A DNA stretch of 64,000 nucleotides from an uncultured Lachnospiraceae bacterium (GCA_900550285.1 URRW01000001.1:1-64000); one strand, 5' to 3'; positions 34,027 through 42,909 are shown, numbered from the stretch's first letter. Notes: generated by a model not told the origin, from the letters alone. Numbers and translations: made by a program.

Positions 34027-34947
34027 GTGGACAAGCCAAGAGCAAAAAAGAGCATAAACATTTTCAAGCGCTTACTTAGTTTTGCCTTAGCAACAGTATT
34101 AAGCGCAAGTAGTTTAACAGCATTAAGCAATCCCATCCAAGTCCAAGCAGGCATAATAAGTGAGGACAATGCAACAGGCGGCGGTTCAAGTAGTTCTGGT
34201 TCAAACAATCGCGGTGGAGCAACGAGTGCTAATTGGGGCTATCGAGTTTATGTGATAGACGAAAACAGACAGATTCTCTCTCCTATCATTGACATCGTAA
34301 GCCAGAAACCAAACGCAAACAAGCTTTATAGGTCAACAAGATTTGGCGGACAGGCAAGTGGAGTAGCAGACCCAATGAAAGGTATGCCAGCCCCATTCAA
34401 AGGTAGCTTCACAGGTAATGGTAAAGCCTTAAAGAGCTGGTTACTGACAGAGACAGGTGGAGCAGGTGGAGAAAGGCAAGTAGACAAATTTATTGTTAAT
34501 TACTTTGGTTTAGGTGTGTTTAACCAGTTTATGGACACCTCCACCAAAAAATGGTTAGCCTTTGAGCCAATCACATGGCACAACCTTTACAGAAATGACA
34601 ATTCCACATCTCAAATGTCTCAACGAATCTACGGAACAGCGAACAACTGGTTAGAAGCCTACAGTGCCTATGGCATAGGTGGTGGAACCTATACATCAAA
34701 ATTAGACCACAAGGTTTTACAACAATGTCTAATGTTAGAGCGAGACCAACCAGAGTTAGGATTAGTAAAACCACATAGTGGGATTCCGGTATATAGTAAT
34801 GGGAATGAGGGCTGGGGTTTACAATTATATAGCAATGATGGTTTAGGTGGATACCATACATGGGATTCAAAGCATTATACAGGTGCTACCTACAAACCAG
34901 CCAAATCCCCTGACCCTAATGAAGCCAAGGAATACATGGGAACGTAA
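34027..34947 (+). CDS. exported protein of unknown function
   Basis: 306 residues from GTG at 34027 (GGAGG about 11 bases upstream). A basic start and hydrophobic stretch (about 13-35, ending VQAG) make a signal peptide. A Gly/Ser-rich linker (about 50-65) precedes WGYRVYVIDENRQILSP and a globular region rich in Trp, Gly and Tyr. The pattern recalls the N-terminal part of large surface proteins on clostridial mobile elements, so this may be a shortened relative. A terminator follows at 34952-34973. Confidence 0.65.
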   Translation: MDKPRAKKSINIFKRLLSFALATVLSASSLTALSNPIQVQAGIISEDNATGGGSSSSGSNNRGGATSANWGYRVYVIDENRQILSPIIDIVSQKPNANKLYRSTRFGGQASGVADPMKGMPAPFKGSFTGNGKALKSWLLTETGGAGGERQVDKFIVNYFGLGVFNQFMDTSTKKWLAFEPITWHNLYRNDNSTSQMSQRIYGTANNWLEAYSAYGIGGGTYTSKLDHKVLQQCLMLERDQPELGLVKPHSGIPVYSNGNEGWGLQLYSNDGLGGYHTWDSKHYTGATYKPAKSPDPNEAKEYMGT

Positions 34948-34951
34948 TCAG

Positions 34952-34973
34952 ACGCCATAGGCGTTATTTTTTT
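34952..34973 (+). terminator. terminator
   Basis: ACGCC-ATA-GGCGT, then TA and seven T. Confidence 0.8.
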
Positions 34974-34991
34974 ACTCTATTCTGGCATGAC

Positions 34992-35018
34992 AATTTCCAG
35001 ATTTCCAGATTTTTGAGC
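34992..35018 (+). repeat. direct repeat flanking the exported-protein module, copy 2
   Basis: AATTTCCAGATTTCCAGATT plus TTTGAGC, matching 32148-32173 with one inserted T. The gap 35019-35400 holds no other feature I can support. Confidence 0.8.
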
Positions 35019-35400
35019 AGGGTTTCATGTAAGGCGACCATCGGTTTTCCTACTCTTCTCTCTCTCTTTTCAGGAGCTTTCAGTTATTTATACAAATGCA
35101 CTATTCTTTACATTATTCTGTCACTAATACAACTAAGGTCAATTCTACAACCAGCTGAGTGTGTATTGTTTATTGACAGATTACAATGCTAAAAATAAAT
35201 GTTACATAAGGATGCAGAGGAATCTGTTTTCTTTACAGTACAAACTGCTCTCTTCACTGTTTACAGGTACTTCCGACAACATCTCTATAACAGCTGGAAA
35301 ATCTTCTTGCACTTACACCATTGTAACCATCAGAACCCAGCGTTACAGTTGTTTTATCAAAAAGAGGTGTAGCTTAAGTGCTACGGAAAGTGAGGACGAT

Positions 35401-36054
35401 ATGTGTAACAGACGTTTTGCAATCAATCAATTAGTACTCGGGAGCCGTGTGCTCGGATATGAGCTTTGGGACGGCAGGCAGATCTGCGAGCTGACAGCAA
35501 CTCAGGTTTTAAAGGACTTAAAGGATGGAAAGGAAATCATCGGTCTATGTCCAGATGCGTCTGGGGAAACTCTGGTGCTGGATTCTGAAAAGGCATTTTA
35601 TACAAATATGATGGTTCACCGTCATATCGGGCAGTATACTCCTTTAAAAGACAACGATACAGTTGTTTCAGTATTTTTCATCGTGACAGGGCTGTGTGAG
35701 AAAGACGGCAGACAGGTTTATCAGACAATCTCAAGCAGGTTTGAGCGCAAGGATATGACCTCAGAACAGCTCTCCGCCTATTATGACATGGGAGCAATCT
35801 GCGGTGGGTGCAGGGTTACCGATGGAAAAATCGTGCTGGCTGAGTTTATCGAAAACAATACCTCTGAGGTTGTAGGTTCGGAAAGCAAAAAAACTGACAA
35901 GCCTGTAAAAACCAATCAAGCAACTACTGCTCTGCCTAAGAAAAAAGAAGATGCACTTTTACAGCACACAGAGAAGCAGACAGATACTATCGAACAGACA
36001 AAACAGGAAAATACTGCTGTCACACCTATCAAAAGTGACAGGAAAAACAAATAA
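35401..36054 (+). CDS. unrecognised element protein
   Basis: 217 residues from the ATG at 35401 (GAGG 5 bases upstream); the frame is open further up but without a ribosome site. The first 150 residues look globular (CNRRFAINQLVLGSRVLGYE, GKEIIGLCPDASGETLVLD, FRV/FIVTGLCEKDGRQVYQ); the last 65 are a Lys/Thr/Gln-rich disordered tail. No family recognised. It is followed 15 bases later by a small membrane protein gene. Confidence 0.65.
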   Translation: MCNRRFAINQLVLGSRVLGYELWDGRQICELTATQVLKDLKDGKEIIGLCPDASGETLVLDSEKAFYTNMMVHRHIGQYTPLKDNDTVVSVFFIVTGLCEKDGRQVYQTISSRFERKDMTSEQLSAYYDMGAICGGCRVTDGKIVLAEFIENNTSEVVGSESKKTDKPVKTNQATTALPKKKEDALLQHTEKQTDTIEQTKQENTAVTPIKSDRKNK

Positions 36055-36069
36055 GGAGGCCTTGTTGAG

Positions 36070-36246
36070 ATGTACGGCATAGAAGTGTTGCAGGTCATAA
36101 CAATGTTCTCAGTCACACTCTCTTGTTTCTGTTATATCTGTTCCTGTATCATACGGGCATTTGAAAAAATACTGCGTTTGTGTTTATCGGATATCGGGGA
36201 CACGGAGCTGTCAGACAGCAAGGAATCCGAACAACAACATTTATAA
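36070..36246 (+). CDS. small membrane protein, 58 residues
   Basis: AAGGAGG lies 10 bases before the ATG. Residues about 6-30 (LQVITMFSVTLSCFCYICSC) are hydrophobic and Cys-rich; the tail is acidic (SDIGDTELSDSKESEQ). It is 15 bases downstream of the preceding gene, so probably co-transcribed, with a hairpin at 36256-36291 after it. No family recognised. Confidence 0.6.
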   Translation: MYGIEVLQVITMFSVTLSCFCYICSCIIRAFEKILRLCLSDIGDTELSDSKESEQQHL

Positions 36247-36255
36247 AAAATCAGA

Positions 36256-36291
36256 CAGGTCTGGAGCGTTTCTTCAAATATTCCAGACCTG
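36256..36291 (+). terminator. hairpin, probable terminator
   Basis: CAGGTCTGGA / TCCAGACCTG with a 16-base loop, followed by TTTAGTGGTTTT. The following gap to 37038 has no gene I can support; it holds a G-rich tract at 36758-36797. Confidence 0.6.
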
Positions 36292-36757
36292 TTTAGTGGT
36301 TTTATCCCCATTTATAGTCTGGTGTTGCTCTTCTATGCTGTTTAAAAATATAAACAGGCTTTATGTTTAACCGGATACCGATATATCACACAGAAGCTCC
36401 AATATAAAATTCAAGCCTATCACAGAAAAAGGGAACATAAAATCCTGAGCCTATTGAAAAAAATCTATCTGCATATAGGAAAAAGTAGGTCTGCCTGTTT
36501 TCCAAAAAGTGGGGTTACATTCGGAAAAAATCAAGGTACTTTCGGCTTTTTCACAACTCTTCCAAGGGAAAATTTTTTGAATAGGTATTTTATCATCAAA
36601 CAAATTTATTCCTATGACTATCAAAAACAAGCGATTTTGCATTGAAAAAATTAGTCTGCGTATATTCAGTCGGATAGGGATACATTGGGTAAAAATAGGG
36701 TATACGTTGTACCTTTCTGCCTAAAAGTTTTTTGGGATGGAAAAATAGAAAGATTTT

Positions 36758-36797
36758 TAGGGGGATGGTGGAGGAAGGTAGGATGTGGAGGGGGAAG
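36758..36797 (+). other. G-rich purine tract with G-quadruplex potential
   Basis: In an otherwise AT-rich gap, repeated GG to GGGGG runs (AGGGGGATGG, GGAGGAAGG, TGGAGGGGGAAGG) occur within about 40 bases on the plus strand. It codes for nothing obvious and could fold as a G-quadruplex or serve as a replication or transfer signal. Confidence 0.5.
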
Positions 36798-37038
36798 GTT
36801 TGAATTGGAATTTATGTAAAATTTTTCATGATATTAGTTTAAATCGTTAAAGTGTATGATTGATTCTTTCTCAGCCATATTTTCAAGGCACACCCTTAGC
36901 AAGTTAATAAAATTCAGCTACCTATATAAAACAACATAGCTTTGAAAATATTTTCAATACAAAAAATAATTCCAAAAGATGCCTATTTATTTGCTCGGGA
37001 TATAGAAAGGGTAAATTTTAATGAAAGGAGGATTTAAC

Positions 37039-37416
37039 ATGGCAGAACAAAAGAAAAACGGGGCATGGAAGATGCTGTCTGAGATTCATCGGAACACGTT
37101 TATCCTGATTCGTTACATGGTACAGTTGACAGACCTTCTAAAGGACTTAAAACCGAGTCCAAAAACAGCTGTACAAAACCAAACTAGCACACCACAATCT
37201 GCAAGTGTTCAGCCACCCCAATACACAAACGGCAACTATGCAGTGTTTTCGGTAGGCATCATTGCACCGATTCCATCATTTTCTGACATGCAGCTTGCAA
37301 AGTGTGCAAAGGCTGGATATTCTATCAACGACCTTGCAATCCTGAGCGGATATAATACTGCATATATTTACGACCATGTAAAGGCGTATTATGAAAAGTA
37401 TCCAAACAAACGGTAA
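37039..37416 (+). CDS. unrecognised protein with C-terminal helix-turn-helix-like segment
   Basis: 125 residues from the ATG at 37039, with AAAGGAGG upstream. A helical N-terminus (about 10-40), a Pro/Ser/Gln-rich linker (about 45-75), and a C-terminal segment CAKAGYSINDLAILSGYNTA that looks like a helix-turn-helix. It may be a small DNA-binding protein of the element. A terminator follows at 37486-37520. Confidence 0.6.
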   Translation: MAEQKKNGAWKMLSEIHRNTFILIRYMVQLTDLLKDLKPSPKTAVQNQTSTPQSASVQPPQYTNGNYAVFSVGIIAPIPSFSDMQLAKCAKAGYSINDLAILSGYNTAYIYDHVKAYYEKYPNKR

Positions 37417-37485
37417 CATTCCGCCAGCGTCACACAGGCTAGTTATAAAACTATAACTGCCTGACCTATCTTTAACAAAAACTCG

Positions 37486-37520
37486 ACAAATCAAAAACCG
37501 TTTGGTTTGTCGGGTTTTTT
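37486..37520 (+). terminator. terminator
   Basis: CTCGACAAATC / GGTTTGTCGGG type stem around AAAAACCGTTT, followed by TTTTTT. The gap 37521-38247 has no gene I can support; it is AT-rich with short inverted repeats. Confidence 0.75.
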
Positions 37521-38247
37521 GATTGACAAAAAGAAACCGCCTGTATGGTACTAGTTGGAAAGCTTTTCCTACTCTGCATCAATAACCGGAGCACTTCTAT
37601 AAAAACCAGAACGTTCCATCAATCTTTTTATCAAAAATCGGATAATGCAATTATCGCTTTTCCGACAATCAGAAAATCAGGATTAAATATGGATTTTTTA
37701 ATTTGGTAAAAATGGATTAAAACGTCAAAACAGCCGATGCAGAGGGCTTTGTTTTTTTGAAAAAGGTTGATTTCATGGGAAAATCGGGAATAGAATCAAA
37801 AGTTCGGAAAAAAAAGAAGGACAGGGCGGATTCTGGAAAATGGCTTGTTTAGGGATACCCTATCGTATCAAGTTAGAAAAGCTGACAGCATCCATTTTCC
37901 AGTCGGATGCTTTCCATTAAAGTCGGCTTTTATTGTTTATCTGCTATCCTGTTTTTCTGTATCGAGGAGCGTAAAAAACAGGAGGTTCAAGCACAGCTGA
38001 CTGGTTGGGACAGCTTCATTTTATTTTCATCGGTACCTGATTTTTAATAACCCAGAGCCGTATCTCAAAAAATCCTGACCTCACTCTAAAAATTACAGGC
38101 ATCGGACTCCATAAGGGAACTTTTTATACAATTATTTAAGACAAGGTATTTCCAGAACAGGCATCTGGATAAGTTTATTTTGCTATTTCATGCCATGGGG
38201 CGTATACTGTAGGAAGATGCAAAGGCAAAATAACAGGAGGCATATTT

Positions 38248-38994
38248 ATGGCAAACCTACAGCAACCAGACCCTACTCATTATACCGATGAGCTTGTCTG
38301 TCAAAAAGCAAACATGCTTATCTTAAGGAATGTCTTTAAATCCTATATTCAAAATGACCATGCTTTAAACAAAGCATATCAAACAGATGACTTCTACACC
38401 CTAATCGGTATAAGCCGAAGCAGCGTTGATTCCCTGACCACAACAAAAGATTGCAGCATGTCACTAAATAAAGGGGTCTTAAAAAAGTTAAAGAATTTCT
38501 GTGACAGCTCATATATTGATTACCGTGTATTTACAGGGGAAAAACTTCTGCTCTTGCACAGCAACTGCCTGTTAAACTTTATCAATGGTCTTACAGAACT
38601 ATGTCTGCTCGCTGGGCTTGACCCAAAACAATATCGCGGCGATATTATTTTGACACAGGCTGAAGATACAAAAAACATACTCTGGAAAATCAAATCCAGC
38701 TTTAAGGATGGACAGCTGGAGCAGTACATGGAAGAACTCAGTCAAAAGAAAACAAAGGATAACAACAGCATTAAAAAGAACTCTGCTATCCTAACACAAA
38801 ACGACCTTGATGAAAATATGGAACTCTGCTACTGGCGGCAGATTTTTATTTATGAACGGGCTGAGGAAATGTGGGACAAGGAAAAAAATATCCTACTCCA
38901 CGAAGTTCGCCAACAGGCAAAAGACGTACGCTTTTATGACATAGACCTTTACAGGTTTTATATTTACCTACAAAAAAGCTTATCTGCTGAATAA
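38248..38994 (+). CDS. unrecognised element protein
   Basis: 248 residues with AGGAGG 8 bases upstream. An all-helical pattern; residues about 25-80 (LIGISRSSVDSLTTTKDCSM) resemble an XRE-like helix-turn-helix read of the kind used in element regulators, but this is weak. Charged middle and aromatic C-terminus (FYDIDLYRFYIYLQ). First of three genes ending with the methyltransferase; ends in a terminator at 39028-39068. Confidence 0.6.
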   Translation: MANLQQPDPTHYTDELVCQKANMLILRNVFKSYIQNDHALNKAYQTDDFYTLIGISRSSVDSLTTTKDCSMSLNKGVLKKLKNFCDSSYIDYRVFTGEKLLLLHSNCLLNFINGLTELCLLAGLDPKQYRGDIILTQAEDTKNILWKIKSSFKDGQLEQYMEELSQKKTKDNNSIKKNSAILTQNDLDENMELCYWRQIFIYERAEEMWDKEKNILLHEVRQQAKDVRFYDIDLYRFYIYLQKSLSAE

Positions 38995-39027
38995 ATCACT
39001 ATCCTTAACCTATATCCACTGACACAA

Positions 39028-39068
39028 AGAAACTATGAAGCGTTTTCATAGTTTCTTTTTTTTATTTT
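39028..39068 (+). terminator. terminator
   Basis: AGAAACTATGAA / TTCATAGTTTCT around GCGTT, followed by a long T run. The gap 39069-39323 shows no gene. Confidence 0.9.
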
Positions 39069-39323
39069 CTCTTGCACTGCAAAAAAGAAAAAAATTTTTA
39101 AATTTTTAAGCAAATCGTTTTTTGGGACACGCATCTAAATTATTTATCCATGCATGTCGCAAAGCACGTTTTACTGTGTTTATATTTTTGTTTTATCATT
39201 CTTTTCATGTGCGTGTCATATCTGTTCTGCTCAATCATTACTGAACGCTTGTAATAAAATATACTTATCGGATCCGAACACAGCAAAGCAACGACGGTTG
39301 CTTCATAAAGGAGATAAAACATT

Positions 39324-40265
39324 ATGTGTGATAGAAATAAAAGCATTTTCAAAACAGTTAGGGAATCATCTCAGAATATGTATCGCTATTCTTATTTAAA
39401 AAAAGGGAACTGGACAGAAAGCAATGTTCAAGGACTGACTGTTTATTTGAACCAAGACCGTGCTGTGTTCCTTTCCAGTGCAGATACAATACCTGATACT
39501 TTCATCGAACTCGTTCTCGAGGTGGTTCATGATGCGAAAAAAGGGCAATCATACGCCTTATTATATGAACACAACTGCTGTAATGATGATTCATACGGTT
39601 TAAATAGTGAAAGCCACCAGATTATTTTTAACTCCGATATCTCGCCTCAAGTTAAAGACATTCTGAGGAATGCTATCTGCAATTATTCTTCCTTTGAAAC
39701 CACTCTGAAACTTGCAGTTGAAGATATCATCCGAGAACGTAAAATCACTCCAGACCTACGCACTGTTCTGAATCCTGAAAGCGCGGGCATACGGAGCATT
39801 ATGGCGGCAGTACGGGAAAAAATGATTGCGGACCCTCTCGATTGCCGGATTGCAAAAATCTGCCGTGAAAACGCGGCTCCTGTTTATTGTATTGCTGGGT
39901 CTTGCGGAAAAACTCCAGACCAGAACTTTAAATCATTCGTTAATGAACTGGGATTTGATATGCCATTTCCTTCCATCAAACGGCTCGCCTGTAAGGAAGG
40001 GCTAATCAACATACCAGAAAATGAAAGTACATGCCAGCGTACTCTCGGCAACCTGACACAGATAAAAAGGGGGTCTTCAAATAAGGAACTCTCTTCTGCG
40101 AAGGTTTACGACATTCCTTTTTCACCAGAAGAACAAACTGCTTTTGATAACTCACTGGAAATGGCAATGTCTAAGGCTAAAACGTCGTCAGATGTTGATA
40201 CCGGAAATGATATAAAAAAACTTCACACAGATTACAAAACCAACAGCAAAAAGGAGTGTGCATAA
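39324..40265 (+). CDS. unrecognised protein upstream of the methyltransferase
   Basis: 313 residues with AAAGGAG upstream. Mixed alpha/beta N-terminal region (LTVYLNQDRAVFLSS, SYALLYEHN), a middle with three closely spaced Cys (CRENAAPVYCIAGSCG), and a polar C-terminus. No family recognised. The stop TAA is one base from the ATG of the methyltransferase gene, so the two are expressed together and probably act together. Confidence 0.65.
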   Translation: MCDRNKSIFKTVRESSQNMYRYSYLKKGNWTESNVQGLTVYLNQDRAVFLSSADTIPDTFIELVLEVVHDAKKGQSYALLYEHNCCNDDSYGLNSESHQIIFNSDISPQVKDILRNAICNYSSFETTLKLAVEDIIRERKITPDLRTVLNPESAGIRSIMAAVREKMIADPLDCRIAKICRENAAPVYCIAGSCGKTPDQNFKSFVNELGFDMPFPSIKRLACKEGLINIPENESTCQRTLGNLTQIKRGSSNKELSSAKVYDIPFSPEEQTAFDNSLEMAMSKAKTSSDVDTGNDIKKLHTDYKTNSKKECA

Positions 40266-40266
40266 G

Positions 40267-41334
40267 ATGTACTTAAAATACTTCGGGAAAAAAAACAAAC
40301 TATATCTCAATAAACTGTTACAGGTGTTCCCTTCTTCTGCCTGTAAAACCATTGTTGATGCCTGTATGGGTTCTGGAGCATTTACAAAGGAGATTTCAGC
40401 CGGCATGACGGGTTGTGGCACAAAAGCGATTGCTTTTGAACTTGATACCAGCCTATATACCCTGCATAAAATGGCTGTCCAACACCCAGCCAAGCTGATT
40501 GATGCCATCCAAAAAGAGGGATACACCTTAGAAACCTTTGAAGCATCTGTCAAACGATGCAAGGATGTTATCAATAAAGTAATTAGTAACAACACAGAAG
40601 CCGAACAGTTGAAAACCGCGGTGGCAGCATATTGCTCTATTTATTTAAGCTTTAATTCCATGCGTGCTTCCTATCGAAGTCTGGATACCTACCAAAAAGA
40701 AGCAGACCCTGTGAAAAGGGCGCACAAAAAGGACATGCAGGAGAAAATCGCTGATACATTTAAAAAAAATATTCATCCAACAATTAGTACAGAACACTTT
40801 TTACTAAAAAATATTGACATACGGAACGAAAGCTTTATGGATGCACCTGAACTGTTTGAATGCCCTGACAACCTGATTTATCTGGATGTTCCCTACCCAC
40901 TCGACCAAAGGGACAGCTCCGAATCGAATGAGAATACAGATGCCAGAAAAACGACAAAGAAAAACAGGCAGGATAAGCTGGCAGAGGACGGCAAGGCTGG
41001 ATATCTCAAAGATTGGACGAATAAAGACCACGATAAGTTCCTGAACCTTGTACGCAAAGCAGTAGATACTGGGCATCCTGCCAAAATGATTATCTGTGCA
41101 AACTTTACTGTTGACGAGGACGGAAATCTCAAGAACCTTGCTGGAAATACATATAACAAATATTTGTTGCCACTCGGCTTCCGTCTTGTCGTAGTTACAA
41201 ACACAACAGCTTCGGTAAGCTCTAAAAATAACTCAAAAGTTCCAAAGGTCGAAGTTGTATGGATTAACTATAAAAATATCGTTGGCAGTTGGGATGACCT
41301 GACCTACTTTGACTATAAGGATGTATATGGATAA
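40267..41334 (+). CDS. D12-class DNA adenine methyltransferase-like protein with DVPY motif
   Basis: 355 residues from the ATG at 40267 (AAGGAG 8 bases upstream). The start YLKYFGKKNKL and the SAM site DACMGSGAFTKEI near 30-43 are those of Dam-type N6-adenine methyltransferases, and IYLDVPYP near 208 holds the catalytic position. The usual DPPY is DVPY here, and the following region is extended with a Lys-rich insertion. Typical target for this class is GATC, but none can be inferred. No restriction enzyme is recognisable next to it. It may mark the element's DNA or protect it. Confidence 0.75.
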   Translation: MYLKYFGKKNKLYLNKLLQVFPSSACKTIVDACMGSGAFTKEISAGMTGCGTKAIAFELDTSLYTLHKMAVQHPAKLIDAIQKEGYTLETFEASVKRCKDVINKVISNNTEAEQLKTAVAAYCSIYLSFNSMRASYRSLDTYQKEADPVKRAHKKDMQEKIADTFKKNIHPTISTEHFLLKNIDIRNESFMDAPELFECPDNLIYLDVPYPLDQRDSSESNENTDARKTTKKNRQDKLAEDGKAGYLKDWTNKDHDKFLNLVRKAVDTGHPAKMIICANFTVDEDGNLKNLAGNTYNKYLLPLGFRLVVVTNTTASVSSKNNSKVPKVEVVWINYKNIVGSWDDLTYFDYKDVYG

Positions 41335-41355
41335 AAGAAGCATAAATGCTTTGTA

Positions 41356-41453
41356 AGATACAGGCTGTTCTGTCGGCATCCTCCCTGAAAAACAGGGAAA
41401 ATGTCCTTACAGTTCGCATAGTGCATTTTCGGCAGGACAGCGTTACAGTATCT
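41356..41453 (+). ncRNA. structured leader before the integrase gene
   Basis: Three nested stems: AGATAC/GTATCT (41356-41361/41448-41453), GCTGTTCTGTCG/CGGCAGGACAGC with two G-U pairs (41364-41375/41430-41441), and an inner TCCCTG/CAGGGA hairpin (41382-41398). It ends 28 bases before the integrase ATG. It could be a regulatory leader or the 3' hairpin of the upstream gene. Confidence 0.5.
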
Positions 41454-41481
41454 CAACCAAAAAATATGGAGGTGCTGCGTT

Positions 41482-42681
41482 ATGAAACGGGCAGAAAGTT
41501 ATAAAGTGCGTGCTTCTTTGACAAGTCGCACGGATAAAAAACAGGATACAGTATTTCTCGGTCTTCTCTACTACAATGACTGCAATGGGAAAAGAATCAG
41601 CAAAACAGTTACCTTAAAGTCAAAAACAGAAGATTCAATCAAAAATGAACTGGAACAGCATCAGAATGCATTGCAGAATCGTTTAAACATTATACTTGCC
41701 GAAAAGGAAAAACATAGTATCTTGGAGGAATATTCTGAATTTACGGAATGGACAAAAAACCGGGTAAAAATTACTACTTACGATGGATATGTAGCACGTA
41801 AAACTTATGTTGACCGTTATTTTTCCCGCCCGGATACGCCAAAATATATTGAAGACCTTACAAAGAAAGATATTGCAAACTATTATATCTGGCTGACATT
41901 CCATGGCAGAAAAAATGGAAAACCATTAAGCACGCATACAGTAAATGATGCAAAGGCGCTGTTTAACTTCTTTATAGAATATGAAAATGAACTTAAAGAT
42001 GCAAAATTAGTAGCTCCGCGGAAAGATAGTTCTGTTCTTAACACAAGACAACACGCCAAAAAAGAAGTCGCTTTCTTAACAAGTGAACAGTGCAGGGAAT
42101 TTTTAAATTTTCTGAAATATGGGGAATACAGTGACTTATACAGTATCGTATTGGTTGGGCTCTATACAGGGATGCGGCGTTCAGAATTGATTGGCCTGCA
42201 ATGGAAGAGTGTAAACCTGAAAAAGAATCTCCTGATTGTAGAAAGGACAGTCGTGAAGCGCAACAGCGGGAAACCTCATATCTCTAATCAGACGAAAACA
42301 GAAGCCGGACACCGGGTAGTTGCTATGTGCATCGCTGTTTCAGAAGAACTTGCTAAGCTTCGGACCCAACGACCTGTATCCCATAAGCCGGAAGAAGTAT
42401 TTCTTAATAAAAAAGGGAAAATGTGGAATCCTGACAATCTTTCAAAACGCTTCAAAAAAGCCTTGATTGCATGCTTTGGGGAATATGAAGCACTTCCGCT
42501 CCATTTCCATAGCATGAGGGCAACTACGGCTACTCTATTAAGGGATTCTGGCATGTCACTTGAGGATATTCAAAAGTTTATCGGACATAAGCCCGGAAAC
42601 AGGGTCACTATCGACCACTACTACGGAACAAGCCAACATCAGATTCAGAACTTGAAGGAACATCTCGACGCTATGATATAA
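41482..42681 (+). CDS. tyrosine recombinase/integrase of the tRNA-Pro element
   Basis: 399 residues with GGAGG upstream. An N-terminal arm-binding region (about 1-60), a SAM-like core-binding domain (about 75-180), and the catalytic domain with R in TGMRRSEL, H-x-x-R in HFHSMRATT, H in IGHKPG and the nucleophile Tyr in DHYYGT near 385. It lies next to the right attachment site, as expected for the integrase of this element, and is AT-rich like the rest. Tandem AGTTTTAATACGATACG repeats between it and attR are its likely arm sites. Confidence 0.95.
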   Translation: MKRAESYKVRASLTSRTDKKQDTVFLGLLYYNDCNGKRISKTVTLKSKTEDSIKNELEQHQNALQNRLNIILAEKEKHSILEEYSEFTEWTKNRVKITTYDGYVARKTYVDRYFSRPDTPKYIEDLTKKDIANYYIWLTFHGRKNGKPLSTHTVNDAKALFNFFIEYENELKDAKLVAPRKDSSVLNTRQHAKKEVAFLTSEQCREFLNFLKYGEYSDLYSIVLVGLYTGMRRSELIGLQWKSVNLKKNLLIVERTVVKRNSGKPHISNQTKTEAGHRVVAMCIAVSEELAKLRTQRPVSHKPEEVFLNKKGKMWNPDNLSKRFKKALIACFGEYEALPLHFHSMRATTATLLRDSGMSLEDIQKFIGHKPGNRVTIDHYYGTSQHQIQNLKEHLDAMI

Positions 42682-42727
42682 TAATCTTCTTAATATTTGA
42701 GAAATATGAGAGGTCGGATTCTGATAC

Positions 42728-42766
42728 AGTTTTAATACGATACGCTTCAAGTTTTAATACGATACG
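42728..42766 (+). repeat. integrase arm-type direct repeats, right end
   Basis: AGTTTTAATACGATACG occurs at 42728-42744 and 42750-42766, about 100 bases from the attR core. The TTAATACGAT core is shared with the left end. Confidence 0.7.
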
Positions 42767-42862
42767 TTACTATTACCAGGATACGGCTTCTTTTTAAACG
42801 TCATGTTAAAAAAGTTAGACGCTCCTCGTTATAAAACTGATAGGTAAAGGAATAGCACCATT

Positions 42863-42906
42863 TTCGGGACGCAGAGGTCGCGTGTTCGAATCACGTCGCT
42901 TCGACT
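42863..42906 (+). repeat. attR core of the tRNA-Pro element (44 bp)
   Basis: Identical to 30593-30636. It holds only the 3' part of the tRNA, from the anticodon loop, so it is not a functional tRNA gene. Confidence 0.95.
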
Positions 42907-42909
42907 TTT

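Larger units (their letters stand above)
30593..42906 (+). mobile_element. 12.3-kb integrative element in tRNA-Pro(CGG)
   Basis: Bounded by perfect 44-bp direct repeats, one of which completes the tRNA gene, with a tyrosine integrase next to the right repeat and tandem short repeats near both ends that look like integrase arm sites. DNA within is AT-rich against a GC-rich host. Cargo: serine resolvase, two exported proteins, several unrecognised small proteins, a D12-type adenine methyltransferase. No relaxase, coupling protein, type IV secretion, capsid or terminase gene is visible, so it is not self-transmissible by any recognised means; it may be a satellite, a plasmid-like element or a deletion derivative. 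Confidence 0.92.

Noticed and set aside
36451..36645. Two fully overlapping 63-codon frames on opposite strands
   Set aside because: No ribosome site for either and no recognisable product; chance frames in AT-rich DNA.
30637..42862. Conjugative element or prophage
   Set aside because: No relaxase, coupling protein, VirB/VirD-type, capsid, portal or terminase motif could be seen in any frame, so neither label is supported.
42863..42906. Second tRNA-Pro gene at the right end of the element
   Set aside because: Only the part from the anticodon loop to the 3' end is present; it is the attR duplicate, not a tRNA.
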